A DNA stretch of 64,000 nt from JADKCZ01 sp963786945 (GCA_963786945.1 CAWBAO010000003.1:806001-870000); one strand, 5' to 3'. Positions 8,988 to 17,878 are shown, numbered from the stretch's first letter. A program made the numbers and translations. Notes: a model not told the origin generated them from the sequence alone.

Positions 8988-10532
8988 CTAGGCCTTCCCG
9001 CGGCCGCCGACGGTGATGGACGAGACGCGCACGGTGGGCAGGCCCTGCGAGACCGGCACGCCCTGCCCGTTCTTCCCGCAGGTCCAGCCGCCCTCGTCGA
9101 TGGCCAGGTCGTCGGCCACCATGTCCACCTTCTCCAGGACCTTGGGGCCGTTCCCGATGACGTTGACGTCCTTGACCGGGCGGGTGAGCTTCCCGTCCTC
9201 GATGAGGTAGCCGTTCTTCACGTAGAAGGTGAAGTCGCCGGCGCCGATGTTGACCTGTCCGTTGGTGAAGTTGGTGCAGTAGATCCCCTTCTTCACCGAG
9301 GCGATGATCTCCTCCCGCCGGTGGGGGCCGTTGAGCATGTAGGTGGAGCGCATGCGCGGCTGCGGGGCGAACTGGTAGCTCTGGCGACGCCCGCTCCCGG
9401 TGGAGGCCAGGCCGTAGTGGCGGGCGCTGATGGCGTCGTGCAGGTAGGTCCGCAGCACGCCGTTCTCCACCAGCGCGGTCCGGCCGGCCGGGTTCCCCTC
9501 GTCGTCCACGTTGATCGACCCGCGGGCGCCGTCGAGGGTGGCGTCGTCCACGATGTTCACGAAGGGCCGGGCGATGGGCTTGCCGATCCTGTCGGAGTAG
9601 ATGGAGGTGTTCTTCCGGTTGAAGTCGGCCTCCATGCCGTGGCCGATGGCCTCGTGGAGGAGGATGCCCGAGGAGCCGGCCGCCAGCACCACCGGGACCT
9701 CACCGGCCGGCGCCGGCACCGCCTCGAAGAGGATGGTGGTGCGCTCGACCGCCTCGCGCACCACCCGGGCCAGCCGATCGGCCGTGTAGTACTCCAGCCC
9801 GGTGCGCCCGGCCACGTTGTAGTAGCCCGACTCCCGCTGGCCGCCCTGCTCCGCCACGCAGCCGAGGACGAGCCGCGTCATGGGCTGCAGGTCCTCCACG
9901 ATCCGGCCCTGCGAGTCGGCGATGAGCACGGCGCCGTACTCGTCGCCGAAGGAGACGGTGGCCTTCCGGATGCGTGGGTCGGCGGCGAAGGCCCGGGCGT
10001 TGAGGTCGGCCAGCAGCGGGATCTTCTGCCCCGGGCGCACGTCCTCCCAGCGCAGCTTCACCGGGTAGCGCGAGGGGAGCGCGCCGCCGACCCGGAAGCG
10101 CTGCGGCCCGGCCCGCGCCGGCCCCTCGGCGATGGTGGCGGCCGTGAGGGCGCACTCGCGCACGGCGCGTGGGTCGAGGTCCTCGGTGAATCCGTAGCCC
10201 TGCTGGTCGCCCCGGATGGCGCGGACGCCGATGCCCAGCTCGACGTTGACGAAGGCGCGGTTCACGGCGCCGTCCTCCAGCGTCAGGCTGGAGGAGACCC
10301 GGTGCTGCACGAAGACGTCGGCGCTGTCGGCGCCGCGCGAGAGGGCCGCCGCGAGGGCCTCGGCCAGCAGCGCCTCGGTGATGCCGAAGCGGCCGAAGTA
10401 GGAGATCCCCTGGCTGGCCCCGGGCGGGCGGACCGCCGCGCAGGCCAGCAGGTCGGCGGCGCCGGCGACCGCCAGGCCGGCGCTGGAGAGCTTGAGGAAC
10501 TCGCGTCGTCCCATTCGTTCGCCGATCGCCAT
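8988..10532 (-). CDS. tldD: TldD metalloprotease subunit with a Tat signal
   Basis: A 514-residue catalytic subunit of the TldD-TldE protease. The zinc motif HEAIGHGME (His293, Glu294, His298) is intact, and the C-terminal signature CGKNGQGVPVSQGLPT is typical. Unlike the cytoplasmic E. coli enzyme, it begins MGRREFLKLSSAG followed by a hydrophobic stretch ending LLACAAV. This is a twin-arginine signal, possibly with a lipobox cysteine. The start at ATG 10532 follows GGAGG (GGAGGACGACGG), although a second Met directly precedes the RR motif. The partner TldE has no signal, so it may ride across with TldD or work with it only before export. Confidence 0.93.
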   Translation of the reverse strand: MAIGERMGRREFLKLSSAGLAVAGAADLLACAAVRPPGASQGISYFGRFGITEALLAEALAAALSRGADSADVFVQHRVSSSLTLEDGAVNRAFVNVELGIGVRAIRGDQQGYGFTEDLDPRAVRECALTAATIAEGPARAGPQRFRVGGALPSRYPVKLRWEDVRPGQKIPLLADLNARAFAADPRIRKATVSFGDEYGAVLIADSQGRIVEDLQPMTRLVLGCVAEQGGQRESGYYNVAGRTGLEYYTADRLARVVREAVERTTILFEAVPAPAGEVPVVLAAGSSGILLHEAIGHGMEADFNRKNTSIYSDRIGKPIARPFVNIVDDATLDGARGSINVDDEGNPAGRTALVENGVLRTYLHDAISARHYGLASTGSGRRQSYQFAPQPRMRSTYMLNGPHRREEIIASVKKGIYCTNFTNGQVNIGAGDFTFYVKNGYLIEDGKLTRPVKDVNVIGNGPKVLEKVDMVADDLAIDEGGWTCGKNGQGVPVSQGLPTVRVSSITVGGRGKA

Positions 10533-10694
10533 CCGTCGTCCTCCATCGGGCCGCCGGGGTCGCCCGGCCTGGTCCGCCCACGGTAGCGCCGAGGTCGTCG
10601 GGGAGCACCAGGAAACCGGCGGCTCGCCGTCGCACGACGCGGGTCGTCATGAAGTGAGGCGGGAGAAGCCGGCCCGTGACCGCGCCGCCTCCGC

Positions 10695-10700
10695 TATCCT
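10695..10700 (+). promoter_or_regulatory. candidate -10 box just before the MFS gene
   Basis: TATCCT ends nine bases before the ATG at 10710, and no Shine-Dalgarno sequence lies between. If it is a real -10 element, transcription would begin almost at the start codon, giving a leaderless message. No convincing -35 box is visible. Confidence 0.3.
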
Positions 10701-10709
10701 CCCGGTCCG

Positions 10710-12011
10710 ATGGCTCCCGCATCGAGCGTCCCGCCGGCCCCGGCCCCCGGCCCCCTGCCCTCCGGCGCCGCCGGCCGCGCGCTGGTGGTGCTGGCGCTCG
10801 TCAACCTCTTCAACTACCTCGATCGCTTCGTGGTCTCGGCGCTGGCCGAGAGCCTGAAGCGCTCCCCGCTGGCGCTCTCGGACACCCAGCTCGGCCTGCT
10901 CATGACCGGCTTCGTGGTGGTCTACATGCTGGCCTCGCCGGTCTTCGGGGCGCTCGGCGACCGGGGCGCCCGACCGCCGCTGGTGGCGCTGGGCGTCTTC
11001 GTCTGGAGCCTCGCCACCGTGCTGGCCGGGTTCGCCGGCAGCTTCGCGGCCCTCTTCCTGGCGCGGGCCGCGGTGGGCGTGGGCGAGGCGGCCTACGGCA
11101 CCATCGCCCCCAGCCTGCTGGCCGATCTCTTCCCCAGGTCCCGGCGGGGGCGGGTCATGGCGGTCTTCTTCGCCGCCATCCCCATCGGCTCGGCGCTCGG
11201 CTACGTGCTCGGTGGGCTGGTCAACCACGCCTTCGGCTGGCGCGCGGCCTTCTTCATCGCCGGCGCTCCCGGGCTGCTCCTCGCCATCCTCTGCCTCCGC
11301 CTCGTCGACCCGCCCCGCGGCGGGCAGGACGAGGCCCCCGTCGGCGAGCCGATCGCGGGGCCGGCCGACGTGGCGGCGCCGGCCGGCGCGCTGGGCACCT
11401 ACCGCGATCTCCTCCACAACCGGAGCTACCTGCTCACCGTCCTCGGCTACGCCGCCTACACCTTCGCCGTGGGCGGGATGGCCTTCTGGATGCCCTCCTT
11501 CCTGGAGCGGGTGCGCGGGCAGCCGCCCGCCGAGGCCACCGTCCAGTTCGGCGCCATCGTGGTGGTGACCGGGTTCGTGGGGACCTTCGCCGGCGGCTGG
11601 CTCGGCGACTTCCTGCTGCGCCGCTCGGCGCAGGCCTACCTCTGGCTCTCCGGCGGATCGGCGCTGCTGGCGGCGCCGCTGGCCTGGGTGGTCTTCACCG
11701 ACCCGCGGCCGGCGGTCTACCTCCCCGCCGTGGTGGTGGCCGAGCTGCTCATCTTCGCCTCCACCGGCCCCGTCAACTCGGTCATCCTCAACGTGGTGAA
11801 GCCCGGTGAGCGCGCCACCGCGGTGGCGCTCAGCATCCTCGCCATCCACCTGCTCGGCGACGTCCCCTCGCCGCCGCTCATCGGCCTGATCTCCGACCAC
11901 TCGTCGCTGGCCCGCGGCGTGCTGGTGGTCCCGGCCGCCATCCTCCTGTCCGGGGCCATCTGGACCCTCGAGGCCTGGCTGGGCGGGCGACGGGAGCGCC
12001 CGGCCTCGTGA
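10710..12011 (+). CDS. MFS transporter, spinster-like
   Basis: A 433-residue integral inner-membrane protein with about 12 hydrophobic segments split by a central charged loop (residues about 205-235). NLFNYLDRFVVSALAESLK in TM1 and the loop between TM2 and TM3 (PVFGALGDRGARPPLVALG) match the spinster-type branch of the major facilitator superfamily. GVGEAAYGTIAPSLLADLFP in TM4-5 is also typical of that branch. Spinster relatives move lysolipids or other small amphiphiles. Its gene overlaps by four bases (GTGA) with an acyltransferase gene, and bacterial Spns proteins have been linked to lysophospholipid transport. A salvage pair that imports a lysolipid and reacylates it is therefore an attractive inference, not proof. 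Confidence 0.82.
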   Translation: MAPASSVPPAPAPGPLPSGAAGRALVVLALVNLFNYLDRFVVSALAESLKRSPLALSDTQLGLLMTGFVVVYMLASPVFGALGDRGARPPLVALGVFVWSLATVLAGFAGSFAALFLARAAVGVGEAAYGTIAPSLLADLFPRSRRGRVMAVFFAAIPIGSALGYVLGGLVNHAFGWRAAFFIAGAPGLLLAILCLRLVDPPRGGQDEAPVGEPIAGPADVAAPAGALGTYRDLLHNRSYLLTVLGYAAYTFAVGGMAFWMPSFLERVRGQPPAEATVQFGAIVVVTGFVGTFAGGWLGDFLLRRSAQAYLWLSGGSALLAAPLAWVVFTDPRPAVYLPAVVVAELLIFASTGPVNSVILNVVKPGERATAVALSILAIHLLGDVPSPPLIGLISDHSSLARGVLVVPAAILLSGAIWTLEAWLGGRRERPAS

Positions 12012-13333
12012 CCCGCGCCGCGCTCCGGGCCTTCCTGCGGGCGCTGCTGCGGATCTTCTTCCGCCGCATCGAGCTCACCGGCCTCGACCGGCTGCCCGCC
12101 ACCGGGCCGGCGGTGCTGGTGGCCAACCACCCCAGCACGCTCATCGATCCCATCCTGCTGCTGGCCTTCGCGCCGCGCCCGGTCGCCTTCCTGGCCAAGG
12201 AGCCGGTCTTCCGCATGCCGGTGATCGGGCGGGCCGCCCGCGCCCTCGACGCCATCCCGGTCTACCGGGCCATGGATGGCGCCGATCCGCGGAGGAACGC
12301 CGAGACCTTCGGGCGGGCCCGCGCGCTGCTGCGGGGCGGTGGGGTGCTGGCCCTGTTTCCCGAGGGGACCTCCCACGACGATCCGCGCATGAGGCCCCTC
12401 AAGACCGGGGCCGCCCGCATCGCGCTCGGCGCCGCCTCCACCGGGGAGGGGCTGCCGCTCTCGGTCGTGCCGGCCGGCCTGGTCTTCACCGACAAGCGGA
12501 CCTTCCGGAGCGAGGTGCTCCTCGCCTTCGGCGCCCCCATCGCGGTCGACCCGGCGCCGCTCTCGGCGCAGGGGGAGCCGGCGCCAGCCGGCGTCCGCGC
12601 CCTCACCGGGAGGATCCAGGCGGGGCTCGACGCGCTGGTGGTGCAGGCGGAGAGCGATGGCGCGCTGGCGCTGGCGGCCTCGGCCGAGCAGCTCCTCACC
12701 GACGGGGACGGCAGCTCGCTGGCGGAGCGGGTCTCGGTGCGCCAGCGGCTGCTGGCCGGGCGCGCCTGGCTCGCCGCCCACGACCCGGACCGGCTCGAGC
12801 GGCTGGAGCGGCGGCTGCGGCGGCACCTCTCCCTGCTCGACGCCGCCGGGCTGGGGAGCCCCCCGCCGCCGGCGCGGCTCCCGGCCGGGATGCCGGCGCG
12901 GGCCGCGCTCCACCTGCTGCTGGCCCCCCCGGCCCTGGCCGGCGTCCTGCTCCACGCCCCGGCCTGGCAGGCCGTGGATCGGCTGGCCCACCGCCTCGCC
13001 CGCGGCGACCGGTCGATGGAGGCGACCCTCAAGCTCGGGCTGGGGCTGGGGCTCTACCCCGCCACCTGGCTCGCCTTCGGCGTCGCGATGGGAACCCTCC
13101 GGGGCGCCGGCGCCGGGCTGCTGGCCGGGCTGTCCGGGCCCCTCCTGGCCGCCGCGGCGGTGGCCTTCGACGAGGGGAGCGAGCCCCTCCGGGCGCTGCT
13201 GCGCGCCGCGCTGCTCCGCCTCGGCCACCGGGGTGCGTTCGCGCGGTGGCGCGCCGAGCGCGAGGCGCTGCGGGCCGAGCTGCTCGCGGCGGCGGCCCTC
13301 ATCCCGGCCGACGCGTCCCCCCCGGCCCGGTGA
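12008..13333 (+). CDS. PlsC-type 1-acylglycerol-phosphate acyltransferase family protein
   Basis: The N-terminal 200 residues form a glycerolipid acyltransferase domain: ANHPSTLIDP is the acyl-transfer motif (here H-x5-D, as in the NHPxxxIDP subgroup) and LFPEGTSHDD is the glycerophosphate-binding block. The C-terminal half of this 441-residue protein has long hydrophobic stretches (LHLLLAPPALAGVLLH, LGLGLGLYPATWLAFGVA, LLAGLSGPLLAAAAVA), suggesting two or three membrane helices absent from standard PlsC. It starts at GTG inside the stop codon of the MFS gene, so translation is coupled. The likely role is acylation of a lysophospholipid or glycerol-phosphate acceptor at the inner membrane. 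Confidence 0.85.
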   Translation: MTRAALRAFLRALLRIFFRRIELTGLDRLPATGPAVLVANHPSTLIDPILLLAFAPRPVAFLAKEPVFRMPVIGRAARALDAIPVYRAMDGADPRRNAETFGRARALLRGGGVLALFPEGTSHDDPRMRPLKTGAARIALGAASTGEGLPLSVVPAGLVFTDKRTFRSEVLLAFGAPIAVDPAPLSAQGEPAPAGVRALTGRIQAGLDALVVQAESDGALALAASAEQLLTDGDGSSLAERVSVRQRLLAGRAWLAAHDPDRLERLERRLRRHLSLLDAAGLGSPPPPARLPAGMPARAALHLLLAPPALAGVLLHAPAWQAVDRLAHRLARGDRSMEATLKLGLGLGLYPATWLAFGVAMGTLRGAGAGLLAGLSGPLLAAAAVAFDEGSEPLRALLRAALLRLGHRGAFARWRAEREALRAELLAAAALIPADASPPAR

Positions 13334-13348
13334 CCGGCGGGCTCACCG
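13328..13348. terminator. weak hairpin between convergent genes
   Basis: CGGTGA and TCACCG form a six-base stem around a nine-base loop, starting in the acyltransferase stop codon and ending in the short gap before the convergent DUF192 gene. There is no U-tract, so its role as a terminator is doubtful. Confidence 0.25.
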
Positions 13349-13360
13349 CGGCGCCTCGGC

Positions 13361-14275
13361 TCACGGCACGGGCGCGACGCGGACCCGGTCGCCGGCCGCC
13401 ACCCCGTGCGCAGCGGCCCAGCCGCCCGGGACCTCCAGCACCTCGGCCACCGGGCCGGCGGAGTGGAGGTGGGCCGTGCTGAGCGGCCTGGCCCGCTCCG
13501 CCAGGTTGGCGACCCGTCCGCCGGCGGCGAGGAAGAGGAGATCGAGCGGCACCAGCGTGTTCTTCATCCAGAAGTGGTGCGGCGAGGGCCGGTCGAAGCG
13601 GAAGATCATGCCGCCGTCGGCCGGGAGCCGCTCCCGGAACATGAGCCCGATCTCGATCTCCGCCCTGGCCTGGGCCACCTCCACGAGGAGCGGGTGGGCG
13701 GCGCCGGAGCGGGTCTCCATGAGGAGCGCCACCGGCCGGTGACGGCGCGGCAGCCACACCTCCTCCCCGGTGAGGCGGTCCCGGAAGGCGTCGCCGGCCG
13801 GGTCACGCCGCAGGTGGCGCAGCGGGCGGTCGACCAGCTCGAGCGGGCCCAGGCCGAGGCGGCGGGTGGCCGAGGTCTCGTGGCGCCAGCCCACCGGCAC
13901 CACCACCTCCCGGGGCGGTGAAGGCTCGCCGGCTCCGGCGCAGCGGGCCGCCAGCACCGTGGCGCCGCCCGGGCCGGGCAGGTGGCCCAGCTCCAGCCAG
14001 GGCCACCAGCCGTGCGGCCCGGAGCGCTGTCCCACCAGCGCCACCTCGCCAGGCTCCTCCGGGTCGGCCTCCGAGCCGAGCCCGAGCCCGGCGGCGCCGA
14101 GCTCGCCCAGCGCCGCGGCGAGCGCCGGTCGGGCGTCGAAGGCGAAGGCCGCCACCTCGCCGTCGTCACAGCGATGCACCGCGCCGCAGCCGGCCAGGGC
14201 CCGGGCCGCGGCGGGGACGGCCTCCAGCGCCTCGCGCCGCACCAGCAGCGCCTGGTTCTCCACCAGCACGGTCAT
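13361..14275 (-). CDS. DUF192 domain protein with an extra N-terminal domain
   Basis: The last 115 residues of this 304-residue protein are a DUF192 domain: GLMFRERLPADGGMIFRFD, HHFWMKNTLVPLDLLFL and EVLEVPGGWAAAHGVAAGD. The domain is usually exported or lipid-anchored and its function is unknown. The first 190 residues have no relative I recognise; they are rich in Ala, Gly and Arg and lack a signal peptide. I chose ATG 14275 because AAAGGGGC lies a few bases upstream; an in-frame codon at 14374 would add 33 low-complexity residues. The gene is divergent from the phosphofructokinase gene. Confidence 0.7.
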   Translation of the reverse strand: MTVLVENQALLVRREALEAVPAAARALAGCGAVHRCDDGEVAAFAFDARPALAAALGELGAAGLGLGSEADPEEPGEVALVGQRSGPHGWWPWLELGHLPGPGGATVLAARCAGAGEPSPPREVVVPVGWRHETSATRRLGLGPLELVDRPLRHLRRDPAGDAFRDRLTGEEVWLPRRHRPVALLMETRSGAAHPLLVEVAQARAEIEIGLMFRERLPADGGMIFRFDRPSPHHFWMKNTLVPLDLLFLAAGGRVANLAERARPLSTAHLHSAGPVAEVLEVPGGWAAAHGVAAGDRVRVAPVP

Positions 14276-14325
14276 GTCGAGCCCCTTTGACGCAGTATCG
14301 ACCGGGGACGGACAGGCGCCCCCGG

Positions 14326-14425
14326 GGCGGCACGCCGCGGGGTCCGGGACGTCCTCTGCGCCGGCATGCCCCATTCGGTCACTTCATCCCGGGGCCCGAT
14401 CGCGACACCCTAGGCGGCACGCCGC
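14326..14425. repeat. two copies of a palindromic 13-mer upstream of the phosphofructokinase gene
   Basis: GGCGGCACGCCGC occurs at 14326-14338 and again at 14413-14425, 87 bases apart, in the divergent intergenic region. Each copy is an inverted repeat (GCGGC-AC-GCCGC). The pair could be an operator for the DUF192 or phosphofructokinase gene. In DNA of this composition, chance cannot be excluded. Confidence 0.35.
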
Positions 14426-14457
14426 CCCCGCGGCGTCCAACCAGAGGGAGCTCCACG

Positions 14458-15663
14458 GTGGCCATCGTCAACGGCAAGAAGGGCGTCATCGGCATCCTCA
14501 CCGGCGGGGGCGACGTGCCCGGCCTCAACCCGGCCATCCGCGCCGTCACCATCGCGGCCCGCCGCGAGGGCTACGAGGTGATCGGCATCCGGCGCGGCTG
14601 GGGTGGGCTCATCGACATGATCCCCGACGCCGCGGCCGACAACAGCGAGCACTACCAGGTCCTCACCAACGAGGTGGTGAACCGCGCCGGACGCACCGGG
14701 GGCACCTTCCTCCACTCCTCGCGGACCCGCCCCAGCCACGTGAAGAAGTCCGCCGTGCCGGCCCACCTCAAGGACCAGTACGGCGCCGACGTCAACGACC
14801 TGACCCCGCACATCCTCAGGAACCTGGCCTTCCTCGGCATCGACCACCTCATCCCCATCGGCGGGGACGACACGCTCTCCTACGGCGTCCGGCTCTACAA
14901 GGAGGGGGTCAAGGTGGTGGCCATCCCCAAGACCATGGACAACGACGTGCCGGGCACCGACTACTGCATCGGCTTCTCCACCTGCGTGACCCGCACCATC
15001 GAGATGACCAACCGGCTGCGCACCAGCGCCGGCTCCCACGAGCGCTTCCTGGTCATGGAGGTCTTCGGCCGCTACGCCGGCTTCACCGCCCTGCTGCCCA
15101 CCATGGCCGGGGCCGCCAACCGCTGCGTCATCCCCGAGCACAAGTTCGACATGGAGCAGCTCACCCAGCTCATGGTGGAGGACCGCAACCGCAACCCCTC
15201 CAAGTACTCGGTGCTGCTGGTCTCCGAGGGGGCCATGTTCACCGGCGGCGAGATGGTCTTCGCCGACGACGCCAAGGACGCCTACGGCCACGCCAAGCTG
15301 GGCGGCATCGGCGACGTGGTCTCCGCGCACCTGAGGGACCTCTCGGCCAAGTACAACGGCGGCCGCAAGATCGAGTGCATCAACCAGAAGCTGGGCTACC
15401 TGGTGCGCGGCGGGGACCCCGACGCCATCGACTCCATCGTGCCCATGGCCTACGGCAACCTGGCGCTCGACCTCATCATGAAGGGGATCCACGGGCGGCT
15501 GGTGGTGCTGAAGCGGGGCCGCTACGACAACGTGCCGCTCGACGTGGTGACCGCCACCAAGAAGGTGGTCAACGTGAAGGAGCACTACAACACCGACCGG
15601 CTCCGCCCGGACTACAAGAGCTTCGAGATGAAGCCGCTCTTCCTCGTGACCAGCGAGTCCTGA
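14458..15663 (+). CDS. pfp: 6-phosphofructokinase with pyrophosphate-type active-site residues
   Basis: A 401-residue phosphofructokinase that phosphorylates fructose 6-phosphate in glycolysis. The phosphoryl-donor loop reads GGDDT (residues 135-139) and the catalytic motif reads PKTMDND (158-163, Lys at the position that is Gly in E. coli PfkA). Asp after GGD together with Lys in PKTxDND are the known determinants of pyrophosphate use, whereas ATP enzymes have GGDG and PGTxDND. Other family blocks are LTGGGDVPGLNPAIR, EVFGRYAGFTA and QKLGYLVRGGDPDA. GTG 14458 follows GGGAG by about eight bases. A PPi enzyme would also run in reverse for gluconeogenesis. Donor specificity is inferred from residues only. 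Confidence 0.88.
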   Translation: MAIVNGKKGVIGILTGGGDVPGLNPAIRAVTIAARREGYEVIGIRRGWGGLIDMIPDAAADNSEHYQVLTNEVVNRAGRTGGTFLHSSRTRPSHVKKSAVPAHLKDQYGADVNDLTPHILRNLAFLGIDHLIPIGGDDTLSYGVRLYKEGVKVVAIPKTMDNDVPGTDYCIGFSTCVTRTIEMTNRLRTSAGSHERFLVMEVFGRYAGFTALLPTMAGAANRCVIPEHKFDMEQLTQLMVEDRNRNPSKYSVLLVSEGAMFTGGEMVFADDAKDAYGHAKLGGIGDVVSAHLRDLSAKYNGGRKIECINQKLGYLVRGGDPDAIDSIVPMAYGNLALDLIMKGIHGRLVVLKRGRYDNVPLDVVTATKKVVNVKEHYNTDRLRPDYKSFEMKPLFLVTSES

Positions 15664-15665
15664 GG

Positions 15666-15682
15666 CGCCGGCCACCCCGGCG
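15666..15682. terminator. short hairpin after the phosphofructokinase gene
   Basis: CGCCGG-CCACC-CCGGCG forms a six-base all-G/C stem three bases after the stop codon, before the convergent lipoprotein gene. It has no T-tract, which is common for this composition. Weak evidence. Confidence 0.3.
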
Positions 15683-15730
15683 GGCCCGCCCCGCCGTGGC
15701 GGCGCGCGAGGTGGCCTGGGCGCCTGCCCC

Positions 15731-16307
15731 TCAGCGCGGCGGCGCCAGCGCCCGGCCCAGCGTCTGCAGCGCCAGGTCGGTGCAGCCGGGCAGCCCCCGC
15801 TTGGCGACGGCCTGGAACTCGTCGCGGTGGGAGTTGTAGAGGCGCCGCAGCGCCACCCGTCCCTCGCGGTCGACCAGGTAGACGTGGACGCCGGCCAGCA
15901 GGTCGGCGGGCTGCAGCAGGCACTCCACCAGCAGCAGGTGGTCGGCGCCGGCGAGGGTGGGCCGCCAGCCAGCCCCGGAACTCGGAGAGGCTCCGGTTCC
16001 ACATGGCGATCTGGTTGGGCGTCCAGCCGGGGGAGATGGGGACCTCGTCGGCCACCACCTCGGCCTGGGCCAGCCCGGCCCGCTCGAGCTCGTCGGCCAG
16101 CCGCCGCGCCGAGCCCGCGTCGTGGGCGATGGCGTCCCGCCGGAGGATGGTGGGATAGACCGCGATCCTCAGGCGGCCCCGCTCGGCCAGGAGGCGGTCC
16201 TCGGCCGCGCCGTCGACCGGGGCGACGCGCTCGCACCCGGCCAGGAGGCCGGCCAGGGCGAGGAGCGCCACGGGCCCGGCGATGGTCGAGGCGACGCGAC
16301 TGGCCAT
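15731..16307 (-). CDS. small lipoprotein of unknown function, frame-broken
   Basis: The N-terminal part starts at ATG 16307 with a signal ending LAGLLAGC, a lipobox, followed by RGRLRIAVYPTILRRDAIA and PNQIAMWNRSLSEFRGWL. After about position 15965 this frame turns into Arg/Pro-rich nonsense, while another frame becomes protein-like: ADHLLLVECLLQPADLLAG, VHVYLVDREGRVALRRLYNS, ending QTLGRALAPPR at 15731. Removing one base near 15962-15972 joins them. The result would be an exported lipoprotein of about 190 residues. No family is recognised. It is the last gene of a five-gene leftward cluster. The break is most likely a sequence error, because both halves keep normal composition. Confidence 0.6.
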
Positions 16308-16344
16308 GCGAGCCCTCCCCGAGGCCGGTGGTCCTGTCGGAAGC

Positions 16345-16955
16345 CTACTGCGCGCGCCCGGGGGCGTCACGGGGCGGCCCGCCGGGGGTGGCCTCTTCCG
16401 GCGCGCCCGGCGCCGGGGGCTGCAGCGTCCTCACCAGCCTGGACGTCTCGTACCCCTGCGCCTGCAGCCTCGCCAGGATGGCCCGGAAGGTGGCCTCCGG
16501 CAGGCTGGCGTGCGGCTCAGGATCCAGAGGTAGTCCCGGCTCGGGTGGCCCACCACCGCGTACTCGTAGTCACGGCCGAGGTCGATGATCCAGTAGTCGC
16601 CCCAGAACGGCCGGAAGAAGCTCACCTCCAGCCTGGCGCCGGTGACGCGGTCCACCACCCGGGCCAGCCCCTTGGCCGTGGCCAGCTCGCCGTCGAGCGA
16701 CCCCTTGCGGCAGCTGTTCAGCACGTCGATCCGGCCGTCGTCGCGGAGCGCGTAGGTGGCGGTGGTGGCGGTGCAGCCGCGCTGGAACCGCTGCGGGAAG
16801 CTGGCGATCTCGTACCAGGTCCCGAGGTACCGCCCCAGCTCGACGCGCTCCACCGTCTCCAGGGGCGGCAGCCGGAGCCGCTCGGTGGTGGTGGTGGCGC
16901 AGCCGGCGAGGGCGGCCAGGGCCACCGGGAGGAACCAGGAGCGGCGAGGGCGCAT
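16345..16955 (-). CDS. blc: bacterial lipocalin (Blc-like), frame-broken near the C-terminus
   Basis: An outer-membrane lipoprotein of the lipocalin family: signal with lipobox ALAGC, the hallmark GTWYEIASFPQRFQ, then LNSCRKGS, GDYWIIDLGRDYEYAVVG and YLWILSRTP. After RTP the frame becomes Arg-rich, but the next frame carries the expected lipocalin ending LPEATFRAILARLQAQGY followed by ETSRL and a Pro-rich tail to TAG 16345. A one-base deletion around 16505-16508 explains this; restoring one C gives TPSLPEATF. Blc-type lipocalins bind fatty acids or lysophospholipids in envelope maintenance. As printed, the unshifted frame would instead run on to 16431. Confidence 0.85.
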
Positions 16956-17006
16956 GACCAGGACCTCAGCCCGAGCGCCCGGCAGGGGGCGTCGCGGCGC
17001 AGGGGG

Positions 17007-17785
17007 CTACCAGGGGATGGCCTTCCCGTCGCGGTAGAAGCCGCCGGTCGGGCCGCCGGGAGGGAGCGCGGTGGCCCAGAGGATGCTGCCCGCCCCCTCC
17101 TCGATCGAGCGGCTCGCGCCGGGTCCGCCCATGTCGGTCCTCGCCCACCCCGGGCAGACGGCGTTGACGAGGACGCCGCGCGGCGCCAGGTCGACGGCCA
17201 GCCGGCGGGCCAGCCGGTTGAGGAGCGCCTTCGACATCCGGTAGGCGAGGGTGGCGGTGCCCTCCTCGCGCCGCTCCTCGGCGGCGGCGACGAAGCGCCC
17301 GGCCAGCGCCAGCAGCTCGGCGTCGCTGCTGGCCCGCTCCACCTCGGCCCGCCAGGCGGCCGGCAGGCTGGACAGCTCGCCCATGGCCGAGGAGACCAGC
17401 ACCACCCGCGCCCCCTCGGCCAGCCGCGGCGCCACGGCCGCGGCGAGCCGGACCGGGCCGACCAGGTTGACGGCCAGGGTACGGCGCGCGGCGGCGCGGT
17501 CGGCGTCGTCGGCGTAGATCCCGGCGTTCTGGACCAGCACGTCGAGGGGCGGTCCCGCCGCCAGCGAGGCCGCCGCGGCGTCGATGGAGTCCGGATCGCC
17601 CAGGTCGAGCGCCAGCGGCGCGGCGTGGAGCGCCTCGGCGTTGAGGCGGGCCACCTCGCGGGCCAGGTCCACCTTCTTCCGGCCGGCCAGCAGGACGCGG
17701 TTCCCCCCCGCGCCAGCGCCTCGGCCACGGCACGCCCCAGGCCGCGGTTGGCGCCGGTGACGACGGCGAGCGGGAATGCGGACAT
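17007..17785 (-). CDS. short-chain dehydrogenase/reductase, frame-broken at a homopolymer
   Basis: A classical SDR oxidoreductase of about 260 residues once the frame is repaired. The first part from ATG 17785 (preceded by GGAGGT) reads AVVTGANRGLGRAVAEALA, with the TGxxxGxG cofactor motif. The rest is in another frame: LLAGRKKVDLAREVARL, VLVQNAGIYADDA, VVLVSSAMG with the catalytic Ser, YRMSK with the catalytic Tyr and Lys, and NAVCPGWARTDMGG. The frames meet at seven consecutive C on the plus strand (17703-17709); eight would restore a single frame reading ALARGGNRVLLAG. The substrate is unknown. It lies between the CoA-binding protein and lipocalin genes. Confidence 0.87.
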
Positions 17786-17878
17786 CGGGCACCTCCGGGC
17801 CGGGTCCTGGCGGCTGGCTGCAGCATGGCACGCCTCCGCAGCGCGGTCGAAGGCGTTCGGAGGGCCCGGGCGCGGGAC

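Noticed and set aside
10533..10709. Small gene between tldD and the MFS gene
   Set aside because: The only open frames are antisense or extensions of neighbours without a ribosome-binding site.
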